From: CAYUYM01 sp964449305
GTDB lineage: Bacteria; Bacteroidota; Ignavibacteria; SZUA-365; CAYQST01
Assembly (NCBI GenBank): GCA_964449305.1
Contig: CAYUYM010000030.1
Location: 1 to 23,258, forward strand
Direction of reading: 5' to 3'
DNA: 23,258 nt
Shown here: piece by piece, positions 15,511 through 23,258 of the stretch
How positions within the stretch are numbered: the first letter of the stretch is position 1
How the letters are laid out: the number at the start of each line of letters is the position of its first letter
The notes under the pieces: generated by a model
Databases searched by the model: none
What the model saw: the letters and a program-made list of their open reading frames with translations, nothing else
Told to the model about the DNA's origin: nothing
Position numbers and translations under genes: made by a program

Positions 15511-16569
15511 TCACGCCCGCCGCCCCTTCATCTCCTCCTTGAGGAGGTTGATCTTGACGATGGGAAAGGGATCGACTCCCGTGCCGACGGCGAGATGCCA
15601 GCTCACCCAGTCGCCGAGGCAGATGAGGTGGATGGTGCGTTCAAGGGGCGAGGAGCCCTCGACAGGGATGTCGATGACATCGCCGGCAAGCGGGGCGAGA
15701 AGGCGGCGCGTGACGTCCATGCGGAGACGGATCGGCGCGCTGTCGGCGGGGTCGGTGAAGAGGATGAGGGCGATGCGGCTGAGGAGGTCGGGTTGCTGCT
15801 CCCAGCCGACGATCTCGTTGTGGTTGAGCTCGGGGAGGATGTGCCCATGGGCGATCGTCTTGGCGTTCTCCTCGATCTGGCAGCGCCAGCGGAGGTTCGC
15901 GGCCTCGTGCACCGGCGAGGAGTAGATCACCGGCAGGCGGCCATGGAGCCGCTCCGCCACCGCGCGCGCGGGATTCGCCGCGTCGGCCGGGTCGGTGCAT
16001 GCGGCCACGAGACGTGCGGCCCGGACGGCGGCCGCCTCCACCTCGCGGGCATCAATGGGGCGGATGCCGAGCCGGGAGGCGACGCCGAGCAGCGCGAAAC
16101 ACAGATACCCCACGGCGGCACGCGGGGCAAAGCCGCCCGGGATCGTCACGGCTGCATGGCCGTCGGCGCGCACCGAGGCGGCGAAGTCCGCACCCGAGGT
16201 GATCGCGATGATGCGCGCACCGGCGGCATGCGCCTGCCGTGCGGCTGACACCGTCTCCTCCGTTCCGCCCGAATAGCTCATGATGAAGACCAGCGTCCGC
16301 GCATCCACCCAGGCCGGGATGTCGTACTGGCGCAGCACCTGGATGGGGACGGCGGCACTGCCGTGCGCGAGGTTGCGGAGGATGTCGCCGCTGATCGCCG
16401 ATCCCCCCATCCCGCACACGAGCACAGTGGACACCAGGTCCCCAGCGATCTGCGGGAGCTCCGCCTCCATGGCGATGCGCCATCCATCACGGATGTGTGC
16501 CGGAAGCGCCGAGAGGACGGCGTGCTGATTCGTCGGGTCGAGGGCGGTGATCGGAGGGAGTGGGGTCAT
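15511..16569 (-). CDS. Bifunctional glucose/mannose-6-phosphate isomerase (SIS domain)
   Basis: A protein of 352 residues from ATG 16567-16569; an upstream TTG at 16611 would add 14 residues with no family support. It belongs to the archaeal/bacterial bifunctional PGI/PMI family, which interconverts glucose-6-P, fructose-6-P and mannose-6-P in the cytoplasm and so feeds glycolysis and GDP-mannose or other nucleotide-sugar pools. Family marks: the SIS motif GMGGSAISGD (53-62), SYSGGTEET (98-106), PRAAVGY (149-155), QIEENAK with the likely catalytic Glu234, and ELNHNEIVGWE with the likely catalytic His250. The 16-residue spacing of these two matches the characterised Pyrobaculum enzyme as I recall it. 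Length is normal. The envelope cassette starts about 145 bases downstream on the same strand, so some co-transcription is possible. A gene symbol such as pgi/pmi is used inconsistently and I leave it empty. Confidence 0.9.
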   Translation of the reverse strand: MTPLPPITALDPTNQHAVLSALPAHIRDGWRIAMEAELPQIAGDLVSTVLVCGMGGSAISGDILRNLAHGSAAVPIQVLRQYDIPAWVDARTLVFIMSYSGGTEETVSAARQAHAAGARIIAITSGADFAASVRADGHAAVTIPGGFAPRAAVGYLCFALLGVASRLGIRPIDAREVEAAAVRAARLVAACTDPADAANPARAVAERLHGRLPVIYSSPVHEAANLRWRCQIEENAKTIAHGHILPELNHNEIVGWEQQPDLLSRIALILFTDPADSAPIRLRMDVTRRLLAPLAGDVIDIPVEGSSPLERTIHLICLGDWVSWHLAVGTGVDPFPIVKINLLKEEMKGRRA

Positions 16570-16697
16570 GGCTGGCACTGCGGACTGTGACACAGAGGTG
16601 ATTCGAAACAAGCTAAGAAATCCGGGACAAAGAACCAGCCACCAACCACCGCCCCCTGATCGTGGAACTCCGGGATCGGGATCACGTACCGGCGGAG

Positions 16698-16728
16698 TTG
16701 GAGGACAATGCGCCAGCGGTTACCTTGG
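16698..16728 (+). promoter_or_regulatory. Possible Bacteroidota-type promoter for the YbjQ-family gene
   Basis: TTG at 16698-16700, a 20-base spacer, then TACCTTGG at 16721-16728, one mismatch from TAnnTTTG. Transcription would start near 16735, about 55 bases before the ATG. Motif match only and not exact. Confidence 0.3.
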
Positions 16729-16788
16729 AGTGTTTCACCCACATCGGCTCGCATCTCACTCATCCCTCACCAACCACAGGATTCATCC

Positions 16789-17136
16789 ATGCACGACATC
16801 CTCACCACCACGGCGTTCACACTCACAGGATACCGGATCACGAAGGAACTCGGCGTCATCCGCGGTCTGACCGTCCGTTCACGCTCCCTGTTCGGCACCA
16901 TCGGCGGCTCGCTTCAGACCCTCTTCGGCGGCAACATCACGCTCTTCACCGAGCTCTGCGAAAAGACGCGCGGAGAAGCGTTCGACGAAATGGTGATCCA
17001 TGCAAAGATGGCCGGCGCCAACGCCATCATCGGCATCCGCTACGATGCGACCGAGCTCATGCAGGGCGTCAGCGAAGTGCTCTGCTATGGGACGGCCGTG
17101 ATCGTGGAACCGGAAGGCGCCGGATTCGGATCCTAG
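16789..17136 (+). CDS. YbjQ/UPF0145 family protein (putative heavy-metal-binding domain)
   Basis: A protein of 115 residues from ATG 16789-16791, chosen because AGGA at 16778-16781 sits seven bases upstream and because the family begins this way (TTTAFTLTGYRITKELGVIRGLTVRS). It has the family's conserved body: a glycine-rich middle (FGTIGGSLQTLFGGNI), EAFDEMVIHAKMAGANAIIGIRYDATE, and a final strand VLCYGTAVIVEP. YbjQ-like proteins are small cytoplasmic pentameric domains, sometimes labelled heavy-metal binding; their true role is unknown. The gene ends in TAG at 17134-17136 inside CTAG, whose other strand supplies the TAG of the convergent TonB receptor gene. The normal family length at this TAG argues that TAG is an ordinary stop codon in this organism. 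Confidence 0.85.
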   Translation: MHDILTTTAFTLTGYRITKELGVIRGLTVRSRSLFGTIGGSLQTLFGGNITLFTELCEKTRGEAFDEMVIHAKMAGANAIIGIRYDATELMQGVSEVLCYGTAVIVEPEGAGFGS

Positions 17137-19364
17137 AATTCCGCCTTCAGCGTCAGCGTCGGCAGGAACGGAAGCATGTCGATGCGCTCGCCGGTGACGC
17201 GGTTGAAGTAGAACATGTTGTTGCGATTGTAGACGTTGAGCGCCGATGCCTCGATGATGAACTTCGCAAAGCCGAACTGGAAGGACTTCGAGAGGCTGAT
17301 GTCCATGCGGTGGTAGGCCGGCAGGCGCCCCGTGTTCTTCGGACCGAGGATGGTGTACGGCTCCCCGTTTTCGCCGGTGAACCCGCCACCATCGAACACA
17401 CCGCCAAAACCGATCCTGTCATAGAAGCCCGTGATCTGCGTGAAGGGCAGGCCGGATCCGTATTCCCAGCGCACGCTGAATTCCCAGCCATCCCAGGGAC
17501 GGAGCCCGACGATCGCGTTGAGGTTGTGACGGCGATCGTAGCGGGGGTTGTAGGTGAGGTCGCCCACGGCACGCTCGGTGAAGCCGTACGTGTAGGATAT
17601 CCATCCGTAGAGGATGGGATCGCGACGCTCAAGGAAGAACTCCAGACCATAGGACCGGCCCGTGCCGTCCGTGAAATCCGGATCACGTGAGTCCACCTTG
17701 TCGCGGTTGTACTCGATGAGGTGCTGGAAGTCCTTGTAATAGGCCTGCACGTTGAAGTTCAGCCCCCTGACAAAGTCGAGCACGCCGTCGAGACCGATGA
17801 TGAAGTGATCCGCCTGCTGCGACTTCGTCCCGTCGGGGATGGGGATCCACGTCTCGAACAGGGACACAAGGTCGTCCTCATTCGTGATGGTGATCATGCG
17901 CTGATGCACACGCGAATAGGAGAGCTTGAGATTGAGCAGCGGCGTGATATCCCAGCTCACCGAAAGACGCGGTTCGAAGACGTCCTCCGAATTCGTGGAG
18001 AGGACGGAGAAGAGATCGCTGCGCACTCCGGCTTCGAAGGCAAAGGGATCGAGCTGCTTGAACTTGTAGCGCACCCAGATGCCTGTCTCGCTGCTGTTCG
18101 ATTCCACATCGCGCGGCACGCTCGACGAGTTCACGAAGCTGTAATGGAACTGCGGCAATCGGAACATGAAGCCGGCCCCAAACTGATCGCCGTTCTCCTG
18201 GAAGTACGTCACGTTGCCGTTGAAGTATGTGTCCCACACCTCGGAAAGGCGCGGCGGGATCTCGGAGCTGAGACGCGGGCTCAGCTCACCCTTGAAGGTG
18301 CTGTAGGAAAAGCTTGTCTCGATGAGGTAGCGGTTTTCGAGGAGCTGGAACCAGCTCAGACTGGCCGCCTTGTTCGTCCACATGTATTCCGGCTCGCTCT
18401 GCTTCGAGGGATTGATCTTGTCACCGGTGAGCAGGAGGTGCACCGAAATGCGGCCGTCGTCACTGGTGGCGTGATTGACACGCGCCATGAGATCGTAGAA
18501 GTCGAAGGGGGTCTCCTGCTTGACGAACTTCTGAAGCACGTTGTCGAGGAAGCTCTTGCGTCCGGCCACCATCCAGGAGCCGTCCCACGGTGCCGGGCCT
18601 TCGAGCATCACCTTTCCGCTCACCTGGGAGGCGCTCACCTTGCCCGAGAACTTGTTCCTGTTCCCCTCCTTTGTGCGGATGTTGATCACCGAGGAGAGGC
18701 GGTTGCCCCACTGCGCAGGGAAGCCGCCCTTGAGGATCTCCGTCTCCTTGATGGCGTCGGCATCGAAGATGGAGAAGATGCCGAGCGCATGGAAGGGATT
18801 GTAGATGGTCATGCCGTCGAGAACGATGAGGTTCTGATCCCCGCCACCGCCGCGCACGTAGAACTGGCTGCTGACATCGCTCGTCGCCACCACGCCCGGA
18901 AGCACGGAGATGGTGCGGAAAAGATCCGCCTCCACCACCGCGGGGACGATCTCGATCTCGGCCGCGCCGATGGGCTGCGTGCTGATCTCCGTGTCGTAGC
19001 GCGTGCGGCGTTCTGCAGTCATCTCCACGCCCTGCAACTGCACCGCCGTGGGGGGAAGGACAAAGTTCACCGCAGACGACTTGCCGGCACGAATCTCGAC
19101 ATCCTTTTCCACCGGGTGGTACCCGATGAGCGTGGCACGCAGGCGTATCCTGCCGGCAGGCAGATTGCCGATGAAGTAGAAGCCGTTCACATCCGTCGCG
19201 GCACCGATGGTCTGCCCCACCACCACGATGTTCACAAGGGAGAGTCGCTCGCCGTTGGACGAGTCGGACACGAACCCCTTCACGCTGCCCCGTTCCTGGG
19301 CGGCGAGCATGGGGGAAAGAAGGACGAGGGCGAGAAGGGGCAGGAGGAGACGATGCTGTGTCAT
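17133..19364 (-). CDS. TonB-dependent outer-membrane receptor with carboxypeptidase-regulatory-like N-terminus
   Basis: A protein of 743 residues from ATG 19362-19364, the start that gives a clean signal peptide (MTQHRLLLPLLALVLLSPMLAAQ). Then follow a carboxypeptidase-regulatory-like beta-sandwich (about 26-110: GSVKGFVSDSSNGERL..GFYFIGNLPAG), the plug domain (about 125-235, with LPGVVATSDVSSQFYVRGGGGDQNLIVLDGM and GGFPAQWGNRLSSVINIRTKEG) and a long beta-barrel. The chain ends LTLKAEF, with the terminal Phe needed for barrel assembly, directly before TAG 17133-17135. Such receptors import large ligands through the outer membrane using energy from TonB-ExbBD. There is no SusD partner next to it, so it is probably not a glycan-import pair; the ligand cannot be told. 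The gene is divergent from the methyltransferase gene, with 97 bases between the two starts, and no Shine-Dalgarno is obvious. Confidence 0.92.
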   Translation of the reverse strand: MTQHRLLLPLLALVLLSPMLAAQERGSVKGFVSDSSNGERLSLVNIVVVGQTIGAATDVNGFYFIGNLPAGRIRLRATLIGYHPVEKDVEIRAGKSSAVNFVLPPTAVQLQGVEMTAERRTRYDTEISTQPIGAAEIEIVPAVVEADLFRTISVLPGVVATSDVSSQFYVRGGGGDQNLIVLDGMTIYNPFHALGIFSIFDADAIKETEILKGGFPAQWGNRLSSVINIRTKEGNRNKFSGKVSASQVSGKVMLEGPAPWDGSWMVAGRKSFLDNVLQKFVKQETPFDFYDLMARVNHATSDDGRISVHLLLTGDKINPSKQSEPEYMWTNKAASLSWFQLLENRYLIETSFSYSTFKGELSPRLSSEIPPRLSEVWDTYFNGNVTYFQENGDQFGAGFMFRLPQFHYSFVNSSSVPRDVESNSSETGIWVRYKFKQLDPFAFEAGVRSDLFSVLSTNSEDVFEPRLSVSWDITPLLNLKLSYSRVHQRMITITNEDDLVSLFETWIPIPDGTKSQQADHFIIGLDGVLDFVRGLNFNVQAYYKDFQHLIEYNRDKVDSRDPDFTDGTGRSYGLEFFLERRDPILYGWISYTYGFTERAVGDLTYNPRYDRRHNLNAIVGLRPWDGWEFSVRWEYGSGLPFTQITGFYDRIGFGGVFDGGGFTGENGEPYTILGPKNTGRLPAYHRMDISLSKSFQFGFAKFIIEASALNVYNRNNMFYFNRVTGERIDMLPFLPTLTLKAEF

Positions 19365-19461
19365 GCGCAGGGTGGTGGTGTGGATGAACGGTGAGGCGGT
19401 GGAACGCCACGGCATGCAGCGTGGATGAGGAGAATGTCCGTCCGGCATCCTACATTGCGTC

Positions 19462-20670
19462 ATGAATTTTCGAGTGACGCCGGAGCTGCTGGAGTTTTTT
19501 CTGTCGCCCTCCTTCGGGGCAGTGGAATTGCGCCTGAAGGAAATCGCGGAAAAATACTCCGATCCGCTCACAATCCAAACAAGGTTGCGTGAGGCCCTGC
19601 CCCGCCTCCCCGCCGCCCATGCCGCAGCGGCCATGGCCATGCGGGAGCTCCGCCTGCGCGCCTCGCACCGCCTCGCCCTCCACCCCGCCTCGCTCTATCA
19701 CGCCGAAACCCTGGAGCAGGCCTCGTCGGGCCCTGCAGCCGCATACCATGCGTCGCTCCTCGCCGGCCACCCCCGCGTCGCCGACCTCTGCGCCGGTGTC
19801 GGCAGTGACACCGCCGCCCTCGCCTCCAGCTCCGAAGCCGTGTCCGCCGTGGAGGCCGACCCGGTCACCGCCGGCCTGCTCGCGTGGAACATGCACCTGC
19901 TCGGCCACACGAATGTGCGCATTGAAACCGCGACGGTGGAGGAATGGCTTGCGCGCGGCGGGGCCGACGCAGTCGACGCCATCTGGGCCGATCCCTCGCG
20001 GCGCAGCGGCGGCCGCCGACACGTCGACGCCTCCGACTACTCCCCGCCGCTCACCACGCTCGCGGCAGTGGCGGCAACGCGCCCCGTCGTGGTCAAGATC
20101 GCGCCGGCGGCAACCATCGGGGGCGGCTTCTGGAGAAAGGGCTTCGTGGCCGTGCACGACGAATGCTCCGAACAGCTCCTCTGCTCCGGCATCGATGTCC
20201 CACCCGTGTTCGTGGCCCATGCGGAAAGCGGCGCGATCTGGGCGCCCGCACCCGACAGCCTGGAGCCGCCCGACTGCGTGGATCCGTCCGTGCTCATCGA
20301 ACCGCACAATGCCGTGGTCCGCTCGGGGCTCGTCCGCGAGCATCTTGCCACACTCGGCGCCACCCCTGTGGATCCGCACATCGCCTACGGCCTTGCGGCA
20401 GCACTCCCACCGCCGGGCCCGCTGCACCGGAGCTTCATCATCATCGATCGGATGCCGTTTTCTGTCAGGGCGCTGCGCACGCGCCTGCGCGAGCTGCGAT
20501 GGGGGCCGGCCACGGAGATCAAGAAACGCGGCTTTCCCCTCCTCCCCGACGAGCTGCGACGCCTGCTGGCACCGGTCGGAGACAACCCGGGTGTGCTGAT
20601 CTGCACCCGGCAGGGCGACGCACACATCGTCTATCTCTGCACTCGCGAACCCGGCGGCAATGCATCATGA
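19462..20670 (+). CDS. Class I SAM-dependent methyltransferase with THUMP-like domain
   Basis: A protein of 402 residues starting at ATG 19462-19464 (MNFRVTPELLEFF). The N-terminal helical part leads into a Rossmann methyltransferase fold: motif I DLCAGVGSDTAAL (108-120), an acidic residue for the SAM ribose in VEADPV (about 130-135), and the DPSRR box (177-181) typical of this family (DPARR in relatives). VVVKIAPA follows at about 220. The C-terminal part (about 315-395: SFIIIDRMPFSVRALRTRLRE, EIKKRGFPLLPDELRR, GVLICTRQGDAHIVYLC) matches the THUMP-like domain found in these proteins. The likely substrate is RNA, inferred from the family; the target is unknown. It ends 22 bases before the convergent stop of the next gene. 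Family assignment is firm, substrate is not. Confidence 0.85.
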   Translation: MNFRVTPELLEFFLSPSFGAVELRLKEIAEKYSDPLTIQTRLREALPRLPAAHAAAAMAMRELRLRASHRLALHPASLYHAETLEQASSGPAAAYHASLLAGHPRVADLCAGVGSDTAALASSSEAVSAVEADPVTAGLLAWNMHLLGHTNVRIETATVEEWLARGGADAVDAIWADPSRRSGGRRHVDASDYSPPLTTLAAVAATRPVVVKIAPAATIGGGFWRKGFVAVHDECSEQLLCSGIDVPPVFVAHAESGAIWAPAPDSLEPPDCVDPSVLIEPHNAVVRSGLVREHLATLGATPVDPHIAYGLAAALPPPGPLHRSFIIIDRMPFSVRALRTRLRELRWGPATEIKKRGFPLLPDELRRLLAPVGDNPGVLICTRQGDAHIVYLCTREPGGNAS

Positions 20671-20692
20671 CCTCGGTGGTGAACGCCACCCG

Positions 20693-21523
20693 TCACTTTT
20701 CGTACGAGAAAACCTTGGTCCCCTTCATGGTGCCCTCACCCGTGATGGGCATCCCCTGCGCCTGCCCCTCCATGGTCATGGGGCCTGTGACCGAGATCGT
20801 GCGCGGCCAGCAGGTGGCCACATCCACCACCATTTCCCCCTCCATGGTGAGTGTGGTCACCATGCCCTCGTTCTCCCCCTCCACCACGAGGCGGACGGCA
20901 AACACGGCCAGCCTGGTGCCTCCATCCATGCGTACAGCGGCGAGGCGGATCGAGAAATCCTTGACATCGTTCTCCGACCCCTTGCTGACGAAGGACATGG
21001 CCAGATCGTGGCTCAGGACGAGCGTGTCACCCACCGAAAAAGTCCGCCCATCGAGCACCTTGTTCATCCGTTCGCTGAAATCCTGTTTCCGGAATTCCTT
21101 CATGAGGTACGCCTCCTCGGTCTCCGACACCGGCTTCCCATCGTCGGCGCCGATGGTCTTCACCGAATCCGGCCGGTACAGCAGGTACACGCGCCCGATC
21201 ACCGGCCCCTTCACCGATGTCGCCCCCTGCGGTGTGTTTGATGCGCTGGAATACGCGGAGTACTCCACCGTGAACGTGGTGATGTCGAAACCCAGCGTTT
21301 CGCGCACACGCATCGTCCGCGTATGCTGGTCCTCGTTGGAGACATCGAAGGTCATGGCCTCACCCATCGCATCCACGGACAGGACCATGTCCAGCCGGAA
21401 CGTGGATTCCTCGTGAATCACGCCACCGGGCTTTTGTGGGACAGCGGTGAAGGTGACCTGTTGGGACAACACGGGGGCGACAATGAGCAGCAGGAACACG
21501 GGAATGCCATGGAGAGTGCGCAT
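20693..21523 (-). CDS. Secreted hypothetical protein
   Basis: A protein of 276 residues from ATG 21521-21523, preferred because it starts a compact signal peptide (MRTLHGIPVFLLLIVAPVLS/QQ); ATG 21545-21547 would add eight residues. The mature part is predicted to be mostly beta strands: it alternates short polar and hydrophobic stretches (FRLDMVLSVDAMGEAMTF, TTFTVEYSAYSS, IGRVYLLYRPDS, RTFSVGDTLVLSHDLAMSF, GEMVVDVATCWPRTISVTG) and has a Met/Gly-rich tail ending KVFSYEK. I do not recognise the family. The layout is reminiscent of periplasmic or surface beta-rich proteins of Bacteroidota with uncharacterised domains. There is one Cys in the mature chain and no lipobox. It is convergent with the methyltransferase gene; a weak 5-bp stem (20675-20679 with 20686-20690) lies between the two stops. 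Confidence 0.7.
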   Translation of the reverse strand: MRTLHGIPVFLLLIVAPVLSQQVTFTAVPQKPGGVIHEESTFRLDMVLSVDAMGEAMTFDVSNEDQHTRTMRVRETLGFDITTFTVEYSAYSSASNTPQGATSVKGPVIGRVYLLYRPDSVKTIGADDGKPVSETEEAYLMKEFRKQDFSERMNKVLDGRTFSVGDTLVLSHDLAMSFVSKGSENDVKDFSIRLAAVRMDGGTRLAVFAVRLVVEGENEGMVTTLTMEGEMVVDVATCWPRTISVTGPMTMEGQAQGMPITGEGTMKGTKVFSYEK

Positions 21524-21659
21524 GGTGGGAGCCGGGATGTGGGACATGGATGCATCAAGCTACAAAGGAAATCCTGGAAAACCACGCTGAACTGCATGCC
21601 CGTGCAGTTCCGTCGGGTGCCTGACGTGAATGCCGGACGATGCCGGGCGTGCAGGGATC

Positions 21660-21688
21660 TTGCTTCTTCCATCACCATTCCCTAAAAT
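21660..21688 (+). promoter_or_regulatory. Candidate promoter of malate dehydrogenase gene
   Basis: TTGCTT at 21660-21665 and TAAAAT at 21683-21688 are separated by exactly 17 bases, a good general sigma-70 arrangement. Transcription would begin near 21695, giving a leader of about 45 bases with the ribosome binding site AGAAGGA about eight bases before the ATG at 21740. It does not match the TAnnTTTG form seen upstream of the giant gene. Confidence 0.4.
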
Positions 21689-21739
21689 GGATGTCAAACA
21701 TCGAAATCTGTTCACCATTTCACCAGAAGGAACCGTCCC

Positions 21740-22720
21740 ATGTCCAAGACCGTCAAAGTTGCAGTCACAGGCACCGCCGGCCAGATCGGCTATTCCATTC
21801 TTCCCCGCATCGCTTCAGGCGAGGTGTTCGGCCAGGACACCCGCGTCATCCTGCATCTGTACGACATCCCTGCCGGGCTGAAGGCCCTTGAGGGCGTTGT
21901 CATGGAGCTGGAGGATTGCGCCTATCCCACACTCGCCGGCGTCGTGATCACCGACGACACCGATGTCGCCTTCGATGGCGTCAACTGGGCGGTGCTGATC
22001 GGCTCCAAACCGCGCACCAAGGGCATGGAGCGCAGCGACCTGATCAAGGAGAATGGACCGATCTTTACGGGGCAGGGCCGTTCCATGCAGCGTGCCGCGT
22101 CGGACGTGCGCATCATCGTGGTCGGCAATCCCGCCAACACCAACTGCCTCATCGCCATCGCTAATGCGAAGGACATCCCGGCCGATCGTTTCGCCGCCCT
22201 CACCCGGCTCGACCAGAACCGCGCCATGGCACAGCTCGCGAAGAAGACCGGTGTGTCGGCGGGCGATGTCACGAACATGGCCATCTGGGGCAATCACAGC
22301 ACCACGATGTATCCTGATGTGGAGAACGCGAAGATCAGCGGGAGCCCGGCGATGGACGTGATCAACGATGAGGAGTGGGTGAAGGGCACCTTCATGGACG
22401 TGATCCAGAAGCGTGGCGCAAAGATCATCGAGGCCCGCGGTGTGAGTTCCGCCGCCTCCGCCGCCAATGCCACGCTCGACCACATCAAGAGCGTGGAGGC
22501 CGTGACGCCCGCCGGCGACTGGTTCTCCGCCGCCATCCCGTCCGACGGCAGCTACGGCATCGAGCCGGGCATCGTCTATTCCTTCCCCGTGGTCAGCGAC
22601 GGGCACGGCCTCGCCATCGTGCAGGGTCTGCCGATCAGTGACTACAGCCGCGGAATGATGGACGCCTCACTTGACGAACTCCGGAAAGAACGCGAAGTTG
22701 TGAAGGATCTTCTCGGCTGA
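21740..22720 (+). CDS. mdh: Malate dehydrogenase (NAD-dependent, cytosolic-type)
   Basis: A protein of 326 residues from ATG 21740-21742, preceded by AGAAGGA. It reversibly oxidises malate to oxaloacetate in the TCA cycle, in the cytoplasm. Marks: Rossmann glycine motif GTAGQIG (11-17), Asp42 at the end of the second strand (LYDI), which favours NAD over NADP, substrate Arg92 and Arg98 in PRTKGMER, GNPANTN (129-135), TRLDQNRA with Asp158 and Arg161, and the catalytic His186 in IWGNHSTTMYPD. Asp158 and His186 form the proton-relay pair. The closest family is the group of cytosolic/chloroplast-like MDHs of about 325 residues, not the LDH-like MDH. Length is full. The gene is followed after 22 bases by a lipoprotein gene on the same strand. 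Confidence 0.97.
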   Translation: MSKTVKVAVTGTAGQIGYSILPRIASGEVFGQDTRVILHLYDIPAGLKALEGVVMELEDCAYPTLAGVVITDDTDVAFDGVNWAVLIGSKPRTKGMERSDLIKENGPIFTGQGRSMQRAASDVRIIVVGNPANTNCLIAIANAKDIPADRFAALTRLDQNRAMAQLAKKTGVSAGDVTNMAIWGNHSTTMYPDVENAKISGSPAMDVINDEEWVKGTFMDVIQKRGAKIIEARGVSSAASAANATLDHIKSVEAVTPAGDWFSAAIPSDGSYGIEPGIVYSFPVVSDGHGLAIVQGLPISDYSRGMMDASLDELRKEREVVKDLLG

Positions 22721-22742
22721 TGTCCCACAACCCCCGCACCTG

Positions 22743-23258
22743 ATGACCCGCCTCCTATCGCACCTGTGCCTCCTGGTGATTGCATCCGCCCTTGTCGGCG
22801 GGTGCAATCTCACCGGGCCCGACGAACCAACCCACCTCACCCCCATCCGCGTGGTCGACACGCAGGGACGCGGCATTGCGGGCGTGCAGATCACCGGTGG
22901 TGCACTCGACCAGGCATGGTCGCTGGTCACCGCCAACGACGGCACCGCATCGATCCCCGTGGCCACACAATTCGAGGCCGCCTTCTTCAGCAAGACCAAC
23001 TACATGCCCCGCATAGTGAACGACCTCACCAGCGGGGTGGTGGTGCTGGAGCGCACGCGCCGGGGTCTGACCTCGATTGGTGGCATCGAGGGCACGGTGG
23101 TCGCCTGGATGGGTCAGAAATGCGTCACCATGTCCGCCACGGGCGTGTATCGGCATTACGCCTTCACGGCCTCCTCTGTGGAGGCACTCTCCACCGTGCA
23201 CCTGAGCGACTCGCTGACGCGGGTGAGCGCACTTGCGCTGTGTGGCGACACCCTGTGG
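22743..23258 (+). CDS. Lipoprotein, 3' end outside the window
   Basis: The frame from ATG 22743-22745 is open to the right edge (172 codons) with no stop. A short signal peptide (MTRLLSHLCLLVIASALVGGC) ends in a lipobox with the lipidated Cys at residue 21. The mature part starts NLTGPDEPTHLTPIRVVDTQGRGIAGVQITGG, which looks like an extracytoplasmic Ig-like or carboxypeptidase-regulatory-like beta-sandwich (a D-x-x-G-R-x-I-x-G-V-x-I pattern followed by TANDGTASIPV). The next part (GGIEGTVVAWMGQKC, VYRHYAFTASSVEAL) is not recognised. It sits 22 bases after mdh and may be transcribed with it, although a functional link is not evident. No strong ribosome binding site precedes the start; the lipobox and the family-like sandwich make the call. 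Confidence 0.75.
   Translation, partial: MTRLLSHLCLLVIASALVGGCNLTGPDEPTHLTPIRVVDTQGRGIAGVQITGGALDQAWSLVTANDGTASIPVATQFEAAFFSKTNYMPRIVNDLTSGVVVLERTRRGLTSIGGIEGTVVAWMGQKCVTMSATGVYRHYAFTASSVEALSTVHLSDSLTRVSALALCGDTLW

Noticed and set aside
13341..15542. A 733-codon plus-strand open frame opposite the peptidase/propeller gene
   Set aside because: The minus strand encodes HELVH, EGLAEH and propeller repeats, while the plus frame shows only Arg/His/Gly/Ala-biased sequence.
17721..19394. A 557-codon plus-strand open frame opposite the TonB receptor
   Set aside because: It is antisense to a full-length, well-recognised receptor, and its composition is typical of a shadow frame.
19450..20625. A 391-codon minus-strand open frame opposite the methyltransferase
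   Set aside because: The plus strand carries the SAM motif and DPSRR box in the correct order; the minus frame has no motif.
20671..20692. Bidirectional terminator between the convergent methyltransferase and secreted-protein genes
   Set aside because: Only a 5-bp stem with a 6-base loop is present, and a short T run follows on one strand only; too weak to call.

Overview
The window looks like a GC-rich genome from the Bacteroidota/Chlorobiota (FCB) side of the tree, possibly an Ignavibacteria- or Kapabacteria-like lineage. The reasons are a giant secreted beta-helix protein with sialidase-associated sandwich domains, a TonB-dependent receptor with a carboxypeptidase-regulatory-like N-terminus, a THUMP-like-domain methyltransferase, and a promoter matching the Bacteroidota form TTG-N19-TAnnTTTG. 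This placement is inference; there is no rRNA or other marker gene here. The sequence is a scaffold: 100 Ns sit at 1691-1790.

Layout. Positions 1-10168 (minus strand) hold one giant exported repeat protein that runs off the left edge. It has a signal peptide, a first beta-helix domain, an Ig-like segment and then tandem units of about 650 residues (about 1.96 kb), each a beta-helix plus a beta-sandwich. Its single reading frame is broken by two in-frame TAG codons, at 9989-9991 and 2057-2059, and by the N gap. Positions 10513-15407 (minus) hold a tightly coupled three-gene envelope cassette: a secreted HExxH metallopeptidase/propeller/beta-barrel protein, a PQQ-type propeller lipoprotein and a PEGA-domain membrane protein. 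The barrel gene carries a +1 frameshift at a run of eight Gs, which fuses it in frame to the lipoprotein gene. Next come a bifunctional glucose/mannose-6-phosphate isomerase (minus), a small YbjQ-family protein (plus) and a TonB-dependent receptor (minus); the last two are convergent and share one CTAG as overlapping TAG stops. The right end has a THUMP-like methyltransferase (plus), an unidentified secreted protein (minus), malate dehydrogenase (plus) and a lipoprotein cut off by the right edge (plus).

Functionally the window is dominated by cell-envelope genes, with a few housekeeping enzymes of sugar-phosphate and TCA metabolism between them. The most notable feature is that every interruption (two ambers and one homopolymer frameshift) falls in an exported protein, while all cytoplasmic genes are intact. 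At 2057-2059 the TAG stands exactly where three sister repeat units have CAG, and the frame stays coding on both sides. Genome-wide recoding of TAG is unlikely, because two other genes in the window clearly end at TAG. Real nonsense alleles, partial suppression, phase-variable expression and sequence error all remain possible.
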